From: Salinispora vitiensis
GTDB lineage: Bacteria; Actinomycetota; Actinomycetes; Mycobacteriales; Micromonosporaceae
Length of the DNA: 64,000 nucleotides
Direction of reading: 5' to 3'
Assembly: GCF_000378825.1 (NCBI RefSeq)
Contig: NZ_KB900388.1
Location: forward strand, 3,629,654-3,693,653
The position numbers and the translations under genes were made by a program. Shown piece after piece: positions 37,859 to 46,059 of the stretch. Within the stretch, counting starts at the first letter, position 1. Every line of letters begins with the position of its first letter. A model generated the notes under the pieces. That model saw nothing but the letters and a program-made list of their open reading frames with translations, was not told the DNA's origin and did not search any database.

Positions 37859-39106
37859 GTGCGGGTACTTCTGATTGGTGGTGGCGGGCGGGAACACGCC
37901 CTCGCGCTCGGGTTGGTGGCTGATCCCTCGGTCGAGGCGCTTTTCGCCGTGCCGGGGAATCCGGGGGTCGGCGAGGTCGCGGTGCTGCGGGACGTGGTCC
38001 CCACCGATCCGGCCGCGGTGGCGGCGCTCGCCGTCGAGTGCGGCGCGGACCTGGTGGTGGTGGGGCCGGAGGCGCCGCTGGTCGCCGGGGTCGCCGACGC
38101 CGTGCGGGCCAAGGGCATCCCCGCCTTCGGGCCGTCCGCGGCGGCCGCGCGACTGGAGGGGTCGAAGGCGTTCGCCAAGGACGTGATGACCGCCGCCGGC
38201 GTGCCGACCGCCCGCGCGTACAGCTGCGCCGACGCCGAGAGCGTCGGTCGGGCACTGGACGACTTCGGTGCGCCGTACGTGGTCAAGAACGACTGCCTCG
38301 CCGCCGGTAAGGGAGTCGTGGTCACCGAGGACCGCCGGGTGGCCGAGGAGCACGCGCGGGCGTGCGGCCAGGTGGTGATCGAGGAGTATCTCGCCGGGCC
38401 CGAGGTCTCCCTCTTCGTCGTCACCGACGGCGAGACGGCCGTTCCCCTGCTGCCGGCGCAGGATTTCAAGCGGGTCGGGGACGACGACACCGGTCCGAAC
38501 ACCGGCGGCATGGGGGCGTACGCGCCGTTGCCGTGGGCGCCGCCCGGGCTGGTGGACGAGGTGATGCGCGACATCGTCCACCCGACCCTGGCCGAGCTGC
38601 GTCGGCGCGGCACGCCGTTCGCCGGGCTGCTCTACGTCGGCCTGGCGATCACCGCCGCCGGCCCTCGGGTGATCGAGTTCAACGCCCGTTTCGGCGACCC
38701 GGAGACGCAGGTCGTCCTGGCGTTGTTGGAGACGCCGCTCGCCGGGCTGCTGCACGCCGCCGCCACCGGTGAGCTGGCCGCGCACCCACCGCTGCGGTGG
38801 CGCGAGGGCGCGGCGGTGACCGTCGTGGTGGCCGCCGAGGGGTACCCGGCGAAGCCACGCACCGGCGACGTGATTCTTGGGGCGGAGGTCTCGGGCGTCA
38901 TCCACGCCGGCACCCGCCGGGCCGCCGACGGCGCGCTGCTCTCCGCGGGTGGCCGGGTCCTCTGCGGCACGGCCATTGGTTCCGACCTGGCCGCTGCGCG
39001 CGACGCCGCCTACGAGTTGGTCCGGGGCGTCGAACTGGCCGGCTCGCACCACCGCACCGACATCGCCGCCGCGGCGGTGGACGGCCGGATCACCCTTCCC
39101 GGCTGA
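37859..39106 (+). CDS. purD: Phosphoribosylamine-glycine ligase
   Basis: GAR synthetase, second step of purine synthesis. 415 residues with N-terminal RVLLIGGGGREHALALGL, ATP-grasp core (AFAKDVMTAAGVPTARAYS about 101-119, YVVKNDCLAAGKGVVVTED about 140-158, PNTGGMGAYAPLPW about 213-226) and VIEFNARFGDPETQVVL (about 270-286). The GTG at 37859 has no ribosome site; TAGGAT at 37846-37851 is exactly seven bases upstream, so this is a probable leaderless transcript with its own promoter, separate from purA. Confidence 0.97.
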   Translation: MRVLLIGGGGREHALALGLVADPSVEALFAVPGNPGVGEVAVLRDVVPTDPAAVAALAVECGADLVVVGPEAPLVAGVADAVRAKGIPAFGPSAAAARLEGSKAFAKDVMTAAGVPTARAYSCADAESVGRALDDFGAPYVVKNDCLAAGKGVVVTEDRRVAEEHARACGQVVIEEYLAGPEVSLFVVTDGETAVPLLPAQDFKRVGDDDTGPNTGGMGAYAPLPWAPPGLVDEVMRDIVHPTLAELRRRGTPFAGLLYVGLAITAAGPRVIEFNARFGDPETQVVLALLETPLAGLLHAAATGELAAHPPLRWREGAAVTVVVAAEGYPAKPRTGDVILGAEVSGVIHAGTRRAADGALLSAGGRVLCGTAIGSDLAAARDAAYELVRGVELAGSHHRTDIAAAAVDGRITLPG

Positions 39107-39140
39107 CCGTCCGCCGGCGCCCGCCAGCGGGGGCGCCGAC

Positions 39141-40466
39141 TCATCGGGAAGCTGGCGGGTCGCGGTGCGCGGCGGGCAGCCACTGCTCGCCGAGGGGCAC
39201 CGGCCCCTCGCTCCGCCCCGTCGTCCCACCGGGCGGGGCGGGCGGATACCGGGGCGGGTCGTCCAGCGCCGCCAACACCGGCAGCGGCGCGGCGACCAGC
39301 ACGGCTACCAGGAGCGCACCGGCGAGCACCAGGAAGGCGGTGGCCAGGCCTAGCCACTCCACCAGCGGGCCGGCCAGCAGATAGCCGGCGGGCCCGGCGG
39401 CGTACGCGAACGAGGTCATTACCCCGACCACCCGGCCGCGGAGCCGCTCCGGGGTACGGGTCTGCATGGCGTAGTTGGCCAGCGGGTTGACCGGCCCATA
39501 GGCGAGCCCGACCAGTACGGCGAAGGCGAGCATCCCCGGGTACGGCGGCAGGAACGCGAGCCCGAGCAGGGCCAGGCCGGTGATCACGAGGGCGGCGGCC
39601 ATCAGGGAGCGGCGGCGGATGAACCGACCGGCGGCCGACGAGCCCAGCGCACCTGCGACGGCTCCGGCGCTCATCGCCATCAGGACGGTACCGAGCCGGG
39701 CGGGTTCGCCCTCGGCGACGAACCAGGCGGGCAGCAGCACCCCCTCGACCGGCAGGTAGAGCGCGACCAGCACCATCGTGATCAGGGAGAGGGTGCGCAG
39801 CAGTGGGTCCCGCCAGACGAAGCCCAGCCCTTCCAGCGTGCCCCGCCACAGGCCGCTGGGTGGACGTTCGGGGCGGCCGGCGCCGGGCAGCCGGACGGCC
39901 GCGATCAGGAGAACCGACAGCGCGAAGCCGACGGCGGTGACCCAGAACGTCGCCTCCGGGCCGACCGTGGCGATGAGTAGGCCGCCGACTCCGGGGCCGA
40001 TCAGGAAGGCCAGCCCGAAGATCGCTTCGTGTACGCCGTTCGCCCGTTCGATCCGCCAGCCGGCGGCCTGCGCGGCGGCGGGCAGCAGCGTCTCGCGGGC
40101 TGTCATTCCGGCCGGGTCGAAGACCGCGCCGAGGACGGCCAGCGCGACGATCCAGCCGAGGTTCAGCCCGACCAGGGTGTCGACGAGGGGGATGGCGGCG
40201 ACCGAGACGGCGGAGAGGGCGTCGGAGACCAGCGCGGTCCGGCGCCGCCCGAGCAGGTCAACGACCGTGCCGGAGAAGAGGCTGGAGAGCAGGAGTGGTA
40301 GTCCGCTGGCGGCGGCCACCACACCGGCCGCGGTGGCGCTGCCGGTGCGTTCCAGAACCAGCCAGGGTAGCGCCACGATGGCCACCCCGTTGCCGGTGGC
40401 GGAGAGCAGCGTCGCCGCCTCGACCAGCAGCAACGGTGTCCGGCGGCGGTGTTCGGTCCGAGTCAT
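39141..40466 (-). CDS. MFS transporter
   Basis: 441 residues from the ATG at 40466; ATGs at 40478 and 40481 add four or five residues. Twelve hydrophobic helices, with the motif A-like VVDLLGRRRTALVSD between helices 2 and 3 (about 65-80) and AAGRFIRRRSLMAAAL in the second half. Resembles the major-facilitator group of the enterobactin-exporter/drug-efflux type (EntS-like) rather than a sugar carrier. Substrate unknown. A TATGAT hexamer (minus strand, 40478-40483) suggests a near-leaderless start at 40466. Convergent with purD. Confidence 0.87.
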   Translation of the reverse strand: MTRTEHRRRTPLLLVEAATLLSATGNGVAIVALPWLVLERTGSATAAGVVAAASGLPLLLSSLFSGTVVDLLGRRRTALVSDALSAVSVAAIPLVDTLVGLNLGWIVALAVLGAVFDPAGMTARETLLPAAAQAAGWRIERANGVHEAIFGLAFLIGPGVGGLLIATVGPEATFWVTAVGFALSVLLIAAVRLPGAGRPERPPSGLWRGTLEGLGFVWRDPLLRTLSLITMVLVALYLPVEGVLLPAWFVAEGEPARLGTVLMAMSAGAVAGALGSSAAGRFIRRRSLMAAALVITGLALLGLAFLPPYPGMLAFAVLVGLAYGPVNPLANYAMQTRTPERLRGRVVGVMTSFAYAAGPAGYLLAGPLVEWLGLATAFLVLAGALLVAVLVAAPLPVLAALDDPPRYPPAPPGGTTGRSEGPVPLGEQWLPAAHRDPPASR

Positions 40467-40561
40467 CCCGAAGATCATCATAGCCAGTCGGTCGGGACTG
40501 GCAGCGGCGTATCGCAGCGCTGAGCGTCCGGGCCCCGGGGGGCGGGGGGCCCGGACGCGGG

Positions 40562-41776
40562 TCAGCGGATCTGAACGCCGGAGATGGCGCGGGCGACGAC
40601 GAGCCGCTGGATCTCGGAGGTGCCTTCGAAGATGGTGTAGATCTTGGCGTCTCGATACCACCGCTCGACCGGGTGGTCGCGGAGGAAGCCGGCGCCGCCG
40701 AGCAGCTGCACCGCCTTCTCGGTCGCGCTGACCGCGACCTCACTGGCCTTCAGCTTGGACATCGAGCCCTCGCCGGCGGTGAAGACCCGGTTGTTGCGCC
40801 CCATCCAGGAGGCGCGCCAGACCAGCAGCCGGGCGGCGTCGATCTCCGTCTTCATGTCGGCCAGCGCGAACGCCACCGCCTGGTTCTCGATGATCGGTCG
40901 GCCGAACTGGACCCGTTCCTTCGCGTAGTCCAGCGCGTACTCGTAGGCGGCGCGGGCCACCCCGATCGCCTGCGCGCCGACGGTCGGCCGGGAGAGCTCG
41001 AACGTACGCATCGCCGCCTGGGAGGCGGCCCGCCGGCCGGAGCGGGCCCGGGCGAGCCGTTCGTCCAGCGCGTCCTTGCCGCCGAGCAGGCAGCGGCCGG
41101 GTACGCGGACATCGTCGAGGAAGACGTCGGCGGTGTGCGACGCGCGTAGGCCCAGCTTGCGGAGCTTACGGGTCGCGGCGAGCCCGGGGGTGCCCGGCGG
41201 TACGACGAACGCCGCCTGCCCGCGGGAGCCGAGTTCCGGGTCGACCGAGGCGGTGACCACGTGCACGCCGGCGATTCCGCCGTTGGTCGCGTACGACTTC
41301 TGGCCGCTGAGTATCCACTCGTCGGCGGCCTCGTCGTAGACCGCGCGGGTGCGCATCGCGCCGACGTCGGATCCCGCCTCGGGTTCGCTGGTGCAAAACG
41401 CTGCCACGGCGGGGGATTCGCGGTCGCCGAAGCACTGCGGCACCCACTCCACCAGCTGCTCCGGTGTGCCGGTGCCGTAGATGGCGGCCACGGCGAGGCC
41501 GGTGCCGAAGATGCTCAGGCCGATGCCGGAGTCGCCCCAGAAGAGTTCCTCACAGGCGATCGGTAGGGAGAGGCCGCTGGGGTCGGCCCAGCAGGTTGCG
41601 AGGAACTCGAAGTCGTAGAGGCCGACCTTGGCCGCTTCCTGGATGATCGGCCACGGGGTCTCCTCCCGCGCGTCCCACTCGGCCGCGGCTGGGCGGACGA
41701 CCTCGCTGGCGAAGCCGTGCACCCAGTCACGAAGATCCCGCTGCTCTTCGGTCAGATCGAGCGAGAACTCGGCCAC
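40562..41776 (-). CDS. Acyl-CoA dehydrogenase
   Basis: FAD enzyme for the first step of acyl-CoA beta-oxidation. 404 residues, usual size. FAD/substrate motifs: FCTSEPEAGSDVGAMRT (about 125-141), ILSGQKSYATNGGIAGVHVVTA, the arginine-rich loop, and YRDAKIYTIFEGTSEIQRLVVARAIS at the C-terminus, where the Glu of IFEGTSEIQ is the catalytic base. Its ATG at 41776 is only 2 bp after the SCP2 stop, so it forms an operon with that gene. Chain length unknown. It is probably controlled through the TetR operators at 42255-42285. Confidence 0.93.
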   Translation of the reverse strand: MAEFSLDLTEEQRDLRDWVHGFASEVVRPAAAEWDAREETPWPIIQEAAKVGLYDFEFLATCWADPSGLSLPIACEELFWGDSGIGLSIFGTGLAVAAIYGTGTPEQLVEWVPQCFGDRESPAVAAFCTSEPEAGSDVGAMRTRAVYDEAADEWILSGQKSYATNGGIAGVHVVTASVDPELGSRGQAAFVVPPGTPGLAATRKLRKLGLRASHTADVFLDDVRVPGRCLLGGKDALDERLARARSGRRAASQAAMRTFELSRPTVGAQAIGVARAAYEYALDYAKERVQFGRPIIENQAVAFALADMKTEIDAARLLVWRASWMGRNNRVFTAGEGSMSKLKASEVAVSATEKAVQLLGGAGFLRDHPVERWYRDAKIYTIFEGTSEIQRLVVARAISGVQIR

Positions 41777-41778
41777 TG

Positions 41779-42231
41779 TCAGCTCTTGGGAATATCGAAG
41801 AGGTTCGCGATGTTGGCGGCCAGTCCCAGATCGCCCTTGGCCTTCAGCTTGCCGCTCATGAACATCATGACCGGGTTGGCGCTGCCGGAGACGGTCTTGA
41901 GGAACTCCACCGGGCCCAGGGTGAGGCTCAGCTTCGGGTCGTGCTGGGAGGTCTGGTTGACGGTGCAGGCACCGTCGGCGATGACCACCTCGTAGGTGTC
42001 GGTGCCGCCGTCGGGGCCGCCGGTGATGTTCCAGTGGATGACCGTGTTGGTCGAGCCCGCCCGGTCGGCGCGGAACAGCTGCGGCATCCGGCCGAAGACC
42101 TCGTTGAGGACCTTGCCGCGGAGGTCACCCGACATCATCTCGGTGATCTTGTCGTCGGGAGTGGACTTGACCAGCTGGGCAAACTCTTTGGGTCCGACGT
42201 TCGCGAACTTGGCCGGGTCGAAGTCAGTCAT
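41779..42231 (-). CDS. SCP2 sterol-transfer family protein
   Basis: 150 residues from the ATG at 42231 (GGAAGGT about seven bases upstream); a GTG at 42240 is less likely because it sits directly on that site. The protein has an SCP-2 domain (about 10-145: KFANVGPKEFAQLVKSTPDDKI, then ADGACTVNQTSQHDPKLSLTLGPVEFLKTVSGSANPVMMFMSGKLKAKGDLGLAANI), the fold that carries acyl-CoA or sterols. Likely a lipid carrier partner for the acyl-CoA dehydrogenase, which starts 2 bp downstream. Divergent from the TetR gene, with operators between them. Confidence 0.92.
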   Translation of the reverse strand: MTDFDPAKFANVGPKEFAQLVKSTPDDKITEMMSGDLRGKVLNEVFGRMPQLFRADRAGSTNTVIHWNITGGPDGGTDTYEVVIADGACTVNQTSQHDPKLSLTLGPVEFLKTVSGSANPVMMFMSGKLKAKGDLGLAANIANLFDIPKS

Positions 42232-42254
42232 GGGGCGCACCTTCCGAAATTTGA

Positions 42255-42285
42255 CTACTCGCGCGTAACCCTACGCACGAGTAGG
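42255..42285. promoter_or_regulatory. Two tandem TetR-type operators between scp2 and tetR
   Basis: Site A CTACTCGCGCGTAA (42255-42268) and site B CTACGCACGAGTAG (42271-42284, flanked to 42285), 16 bp apart, both near the palindrome CTACTCGCGAGTAG. Site A covers the likely minus-strand -10 of scp2; site B abuts the TATGCT -10 (42286-42291) of the TetR gene. A matching site is at 46013. Confidence 0.75.
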
Positions 42286-42298
42286 TATGCTCGCAAGA

Positions 42299-42955
42299 GT
42301 GTCCAGTACCCCCACCTTTCGCCGTCTGCCCCGAGCCGTCCGTGAGCAACAGATGCTCGATGCCGCAGTCAGGGTCTTCTCCCGGCGGGGCTACCACGGG
42401 GCCAGCATGGATGAGATCGCCGACGACGCCGGCATCTCCAAGCCAATGGTCTACGCGTACCTGGGCACCAAGGAGGAGCTCTTCGTCGCCTGCCTGCACC
42501 GCGAGGGTGCTCGGATGATGCAGGCCATCGCCGATGTCGTCGCGCTCGACCTGTCGGCCGACGAGCGGCTCTGGCGGAGCCTGCAAGCCTTCCTCGGCTT
42601 CGTCGGCGCGCACCGCGACGGCTGGGCGGTGCTCTACCGGCAGGCCCGGGGCGAGCAGCCCTTCGCCGGGGAGCTCACCGCCCTGCGGCGGCGGATCGTC
42701 GAGGTCGTCGTCGGGATGCTCGAACACACCCTGCGCGGCGAGGGGCGCGAGGTGACCGAGACCGAGCTGGAGGTCGTCGCGTACGCCCTGGTCGGAGCGA
42801 CCGAGTCAGTCGCCGACTGGCTGGTCGACCACCCGGAGGCGGACCCGGAGCAGACCGCCACCCGGATGATGAACGTCGCCTGGATGGGCGCCGCCCAACT
42901 GCTCGCCGGGACCCTTTGGCGCCCGCCCAACAAACGGGGCGAAGCCCCCTCCTGA
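42299..42955 (+). CDS. TetR family transcription regulator
   Basis: 218 residues from the GTG at 42299, seven bases after a TATGCT -10, so probably leaderless; an ATG at 42287 lies inside that -10 and is rejected. N-terminal HTH (about 10-60: REQQMLDAAVRVFSRRGYHGASMDEIADDAGISKPMVYAYLGTKEELF) and an all-helical ligand domain. Its position between two operators, divergent from scp2-acyl-CoA dehydrogenase, and the matching operator at 46013 suggest it represses lipid-oxidation genes and itself, with an acyl-CoA as possible ligand. Confidence 0.92.
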   Translation: MSSTPTFRRLPRAVREQQMLDAAVRVFSRRGYHGASMDEIADDAGISKPMVYAYLGTKEELFVACLHREGARMMQAIADVVALDLSADERLWRSLQAFLGFVGAHRDGWAVLYRQARGEQPFAGELTALRRRIVEVVVGMLEHTLRGEGREVTETELEVVAYALVGATESVADWLVDHPEADPEQTATRMMNVAWMGAAQLLAGTLWRPPNKRGEAPS

Positions 42956-42980
42956 CCCGCCCTCCGGATCGCCCACGCGC

Positions 42981-43065
42981 CGGTGGACGGGACCCTCGCT
43001 CTGCGGTGGGCGGGACCCTCGCTCTGCGGTGGGCGGCGTCCCCGGTCCGCACGGGGCGGCGTCCC
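42981..43065. repeat. 23-bp intergenic tandem repeat
   Basis: CGGTGG(A/G)CGGGACCCTCGCTCTG at 42981-43003 and 43004-43026, then partial units containing GCGGCGTCCCCGGT twice. It fills the 113-bp gap between the convergent TetR and DedA genes; function unknown, possibly a spacer or terminator substitute. Confidence 0.7.
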
Positions 43066-43068
43066 CGG

Positions 43069-43686
43069 TTACCGGTGGGCGGCCTTGCGGCGACGCGAGC
43101 GCCGGCGTAGCCGCCGGGTCAACTCCAGCAGGCCGGTCACCGCTACCGACAAGGTCAGGCCGGCGAGTACGCCAAGCAGCGGCTCCTGCTGGAACGCCAG
43201 CCCGCCGAAGTAGCCCAACAGCACGCTGTACAACGCCCAGCTCGCCGCGCCGATTGCGTCGAAGAGCAGAAACGACCGGGGTGGATAGCGCACCGCGCCC
43301 ATCGTGAGGGTCACCGCCGTGCGCCCGCCGGGTACGTAGCGGGCGGTGGTGAGGACCAGCCCACCCCGCCGGTGCAACGCCCGCCGGGCCCACTCCGAAC
43401 TGGCTCTCCGCCGGCTCTCCGCCGGGAACCTGGCGAGCCGCCGGGCGCCGCCGCCCCGTCCGATCACGTACGAGGCGTGGTCGCCGGCCAGCGCGCCGAG
43501 GGTGGCGGCGGCCCAGATCGCCGCCAACTCCGGCGGGTTGCCGTTAACCAGCACCGCCGCGGTGATCACCGCCGTCTCGGCCGGCACCATCGGGACGATC
43601 GCGTCGACCGCGGTGAGCGCGAACAGCAGCAGATACACCACGGGCGAGGTGATCAGCTGCCGCAGCAGGTCGAGCGCGGACTCCAT
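43069..43686 (-). CDS. DedA family membrane protein (short form)
   Basis: 205 residues, ATG at 43686. Helices at about 12-35, 44-66, 135-160 and 170-190, with the DedA re-entrant motif VPMVPAETAVITAAVLVNG (about 31-49), GALAGDHASYVIGRGGG (64-80) and ARYVPGGRTAVTLTMGAV (about 114-131) including its conserved Arg; basic C-terminus (RRLRRRSRRRK). Probably a lipid or undecaprenyl-phosphate transporter. It lies 69 bp downstream of the MaoC gene on the same strand and may be its operon mate. Confidence 0.88.
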   Translation of the reverse strand: MESALDLLRQLITSPVVYLLLFALTAVDAIVPMVPAETAVITAAVLVNGNPPELAAIWAAATLGALAGDHASYVIGRGGGARRLARFPAESRRRASSEWARRALHRRGGLVLTTARYVPGGRTAVTLTMGAVRYPPRSFLLFDAIGAASWALYSVLLGYFGGLAFQQEPLLGVLAGLTLSVAVTGLLELTRRLRRRSRRRKAAHR

Positions 43687-43755
43687 CTCCTCATGCTCGG
43701 GCCGCCGGTATGAAAAGGAGGCCCTTCCGTAACAAAAGGAAGGATGAAGCTGCCC

Positions 43756-44649
43756 TCACCGCTCCCGGAGCGTGCCGAGGAGGTGAGGGCGGTCCCGCAG
43801 GTCACGCAGCGCGAAGTCGCCCGTCGAGGTGCTGTCGAAGGCGACAGTGGTGGGCAACGGCACCGGCAGCTTGAACGCCACGTCAACGGTGTACGCGTCC
43901 GGCAGCCGTGGCTCCAGCGCGGCCAGGCAGCGGGCCTTGCTCCACATGCCGTGCGCGATCGGGCCCCGGAAGCCGAAGAGCCGCGCACCGAGCCGGGAGG
44001 TGTGGATCGGGTTGTGATCGCCGGAAACCCGGGCGTACGCGCGTCCGAGCTGGCGCCCGATGCGCCAGTGCGCCCAGGCGCGCGGCGCTGGGGGCTGGTC
44101 ACCCCGGCTGGCTCGTTCGCCACCGCCGGACGTCTGCTCCCGGCCCAGATAGGTGGAGACGCCCCGCCACACCTCCTCGCCGCCGACGGTGCCCACCAAC
44201 ACCACGTCGATCAGCCGGCCCCGGTCGTGCGGGCGCAGGTTCGTCGCGTACGTGACGAAGTCGAGCGTCTCGGCGGCGTCGATCGGGCGGTGGACAGTGA
44301 TCCGGTTGCCGATGTGGACCACACCGGAGAGCGGGATCGGGAAGTCCGGCGCGGTCATCAGGCCCAGCGACAGCGGGAAGCCCAGGACGTGTGGGAACGT
44401 CGCCGACAGCCGGTCGGTGAGCCGGAACCCGCAGACCCGGTCGTAGTCGGCGAGGTGCCCGCGGTCGACGGCGATGCCGGCCACCCCCAACTCGACTGCC
44501 GGGGGCTGCTCGGCCCGCCGCGACCCGGTCCCGGGCAGCGCCCCGAGCAGCGCCCGGCGGTAGAGCGCACCAATCTTCGGCAGTGCCGTCAGCTGGACCC
44601 GGGACCGGGTGGCCGGGGCGATGTCGGACGGATCCTGCGGGCCTGCCAT
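43756..44649 (-). CDS. htdX: MaoC-like (R)-3-hydroxyacyl dehydratase, HtdX-type
   Basis: 297 residues from the ATG at 44649, which overlaps the FabG4 stop by one base (TGATG); a GTG at 44652 is also possible. Double hotdog protein; the C-terminal half carries the hydratase-2 signature VSGDHNPIHTSRLGA (about 211-225) with catalytic Asp and His, followed by GFRGPIAHGMW. It hydrates trans-2-enoyl-CoA or -ACP. The pairing with FabG4 and FadA2 matches M. tuberculosis Rv0241c-Rv0243, where HtdX and FabG4 act in the same fatty-acid steps. Confidence 0.9.
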   Translation of the reverse strand: MAGPQDPSDIAPATRSRVQLTALPKIGALYRRALLGALPGTGSRRAEQPPAVELGVAGIAVDRGHLADYDRVCGFRLTDRLSATFPHVLGFPLSLGLMTAPDFPIPLSGVVHIGNRITVHRPIDAAETLDFVTYATNLRPHDRGRLIDVVLVGTVGGEEVWRGVSTYLGREQTSGGGERASRGDQPPAPRAWAHWRIGRQLGRAYARVSGDHNPIHTSRLGARLFGFRGPIAHGMWSKARCLAALEPRLPDAYTVDVAFKLPVPLPTTVAFDSTSTGDFALRDLRDRPHLLGTLRER

Positions 44650-46004
44650 CACGCCCCCAGCAGGCTCTGGCCGCAGACCCGGACCACGTTGCCGCTGACC
44701 GCGCCGGTGGCCGGCCAGGCCAGCCAGCTGATCGTCTCGGCGACATCCACCGGCAGCCCACCCTGGGCGAGGCTGTTCATCCGCCGACCGGCCTGGCGCA
44801 GCATCAGTGGGATCTGGGCGGTCAGCCGGGTCTCGATGAACCCCGGGGCGACCGCGTTGACGCTGATGCCGCGTTCGGCCAGCACCGGGGCGAGCGACTC
44901 GACCAGACCGATCACGCCGGCCTTGCTGGTGGCGTAGTTGGTCTGCCCCCGGTTACCGGCGATCCCGGCGATCGAGGAGACCGAGACGATCCGGCCCCCG
45001 GCCGGGATCAACTCCCGTTCCAACAGGAGGTCGTTGATCCGCTCCTGACTGGAGAGGTTGACATCGATCACCTGGTCCCACCGGTCGACATCCATCCGAC
45101 CGAGGGTTCGGTCCCGGGTGATGCCCGCGTTGTGTACCACCACGTCAACCCGGCCGTGGCGGGCGGAGAGGTGATCGGCCAACCGGGCCGGGGCGTCCGG
45201 GGAGGTGAGATCGAGCTGCACGGCGGTGGCACCGATGTCGTTGGCCACTGTGGCCAGCTCCTCACCGGCGGCCGGGATGTCCAGGGCGACCACCTCGGCA
45301 CCGTCTCGGGCCAGGACCCGGGCCAGCGCCGCGCCGATTCCCCGCGCCGCACCGGTGACCAGCACGACCTGGCCGTCCAGCGGGCGGTCCCAGTCCGCCG
45401 GGAGCGCGGCCTGCCCGGCGCCGACCCGGATCACCTGACCGGAGACGTACGCGGAGCGCCCGGAGAGCAGGAAGCGGAGCGTGGCCTCGAGGCTGGTCGC
45501 GGTGCCCGCGTCGTCGGCGTCGGTGACATAGACCAGCTGGGCGGTGACCCCCCGGCCGAACTCCTTGCCGATGCTGCGGGTCAACCCTTCGAGCGCCCGC
45601 TGCGCGGTGGCCTCCCGAGGCGTGGCGCACTCGGCCGGCGGGGTGCCGAGTACGACCACCCGGCCGCTGGGCAGCACCGAGCGGGCGTGCGGGTGGAGGC
45701 AGTCGTAGAGCTGGCGCAGCGCGGTGGAGTCGGTGATGCCGGTGGCGTCGTAGACGAGGGCGCCGAGCCGGGCACCGGGAGTGACATCGGCCGGGTCGCG
45801 GAGTTCGACTCCGGCGGCGGTCAGGAGTTTGCCGACGCTGCCGGTGAGCCGGCCACCGGCGGCGGCGTCGAACAGGACGGGTCCGGGGATGAGGGGGGCA
45901 CCGCTCCGGTACCGGCGGAGTTGGGGCGGGTCGGGCAGCCCGAGGCGCTTGACCAGCCCCCGGCCGACCCCTGATTGGACGAAGCTCGCGTACCTGTCGG
46001 TCAT
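44649..46004 (-). CDS. fabG4: High-molecular-weight 3-oxoacyl reductase, FabG4-type
   Basis: 451 residues, twice the size of a normal FabG. Residues 1-200 form a flavodoxin-like N-domain with degenerate Rossmann features; 205-451 form the SDR catalytic domain: VTGAARGIGAALA (about 216-228), NNAGI-type VHNAGITRDRTLG, SISxIAGxxGNRGQTNYATSKAGV with Tyr/Lys (about 352-360). NADH-dependent reduction of 3-oxoacyl-CoA/ACP in the M. tuberculosis Rv0242c homologue. The ATG at 46004 has no ribosome site; TAGGCT lies six bases upstream on the minus strand (46011-46016), inside the operator. Confidence 0.92.
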   Translation of the reverse strand: MTDRYASFVQSGVGRGLVKRLGLPDPPQLRRYRSGAPLIPGPVLFDAAAGGRLTGSVGKLLTAAGVELRDPADVTPGARLGALVYDATGITDSTALRQLYDCLHPHARSVLPSGRVVVLGTPPAECATPREATAQRALEGLTRSIGKEFGRGVTAQLVYVTDADDAGTATSLEATLRFLLSGRSAYVSGQVIRVGAGQAALPADWDRPLDGQVVLVTGAARGIGAALARVLARDGAEVVALDIPAAGEELATVANDIGATAVQLDLTSPDAPARLADHLSARHGRVDVVVHNAGITRDRTLGRMDVDRWDQVIDVNLSSQERINDLLLERELIPAGGRIVSVSSIAGIAGNRGQTNYATSKAGVIGLVESLAPVLAERGISVNAVAPGFIETRLTAQIPLMLRQAGRRMNSLAQGGLPVDVAETISWLAWPATGAVSGNVVRVCGQSLLGA

Positions 46005-46012
46005 AGGCGTAG

Positions 46013-46028
46013 CCTACTGGCGAGTAGG
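46013..46028. promoter_or_regulatory. TetR-type operator between fabG4 and fadA2
   Basis: Palindrome CCTACTGGCGAGTAGG, one mismatch from the CTACTCGCGAGTAG core of the sites beside the TetR gene. Its halves contain the likely -10 of fabG4 (TAGGCT, minus) and of fadA2 (TAGGTT at 46025-46030, plus), so a bound repressor would shut both promoters. Confidence 0.78.
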
Positions 46029-46059
46029 TTGAGAGCAACCCCCAAAGGAGGCGGGAAAC

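Noticed and set aside
42287..42298. ATG at 42287 as the TetR start
   Set aside because: It lies inside the TATGCT -10 element; the GTG at 42299 is placed exactly for a leaderless start.
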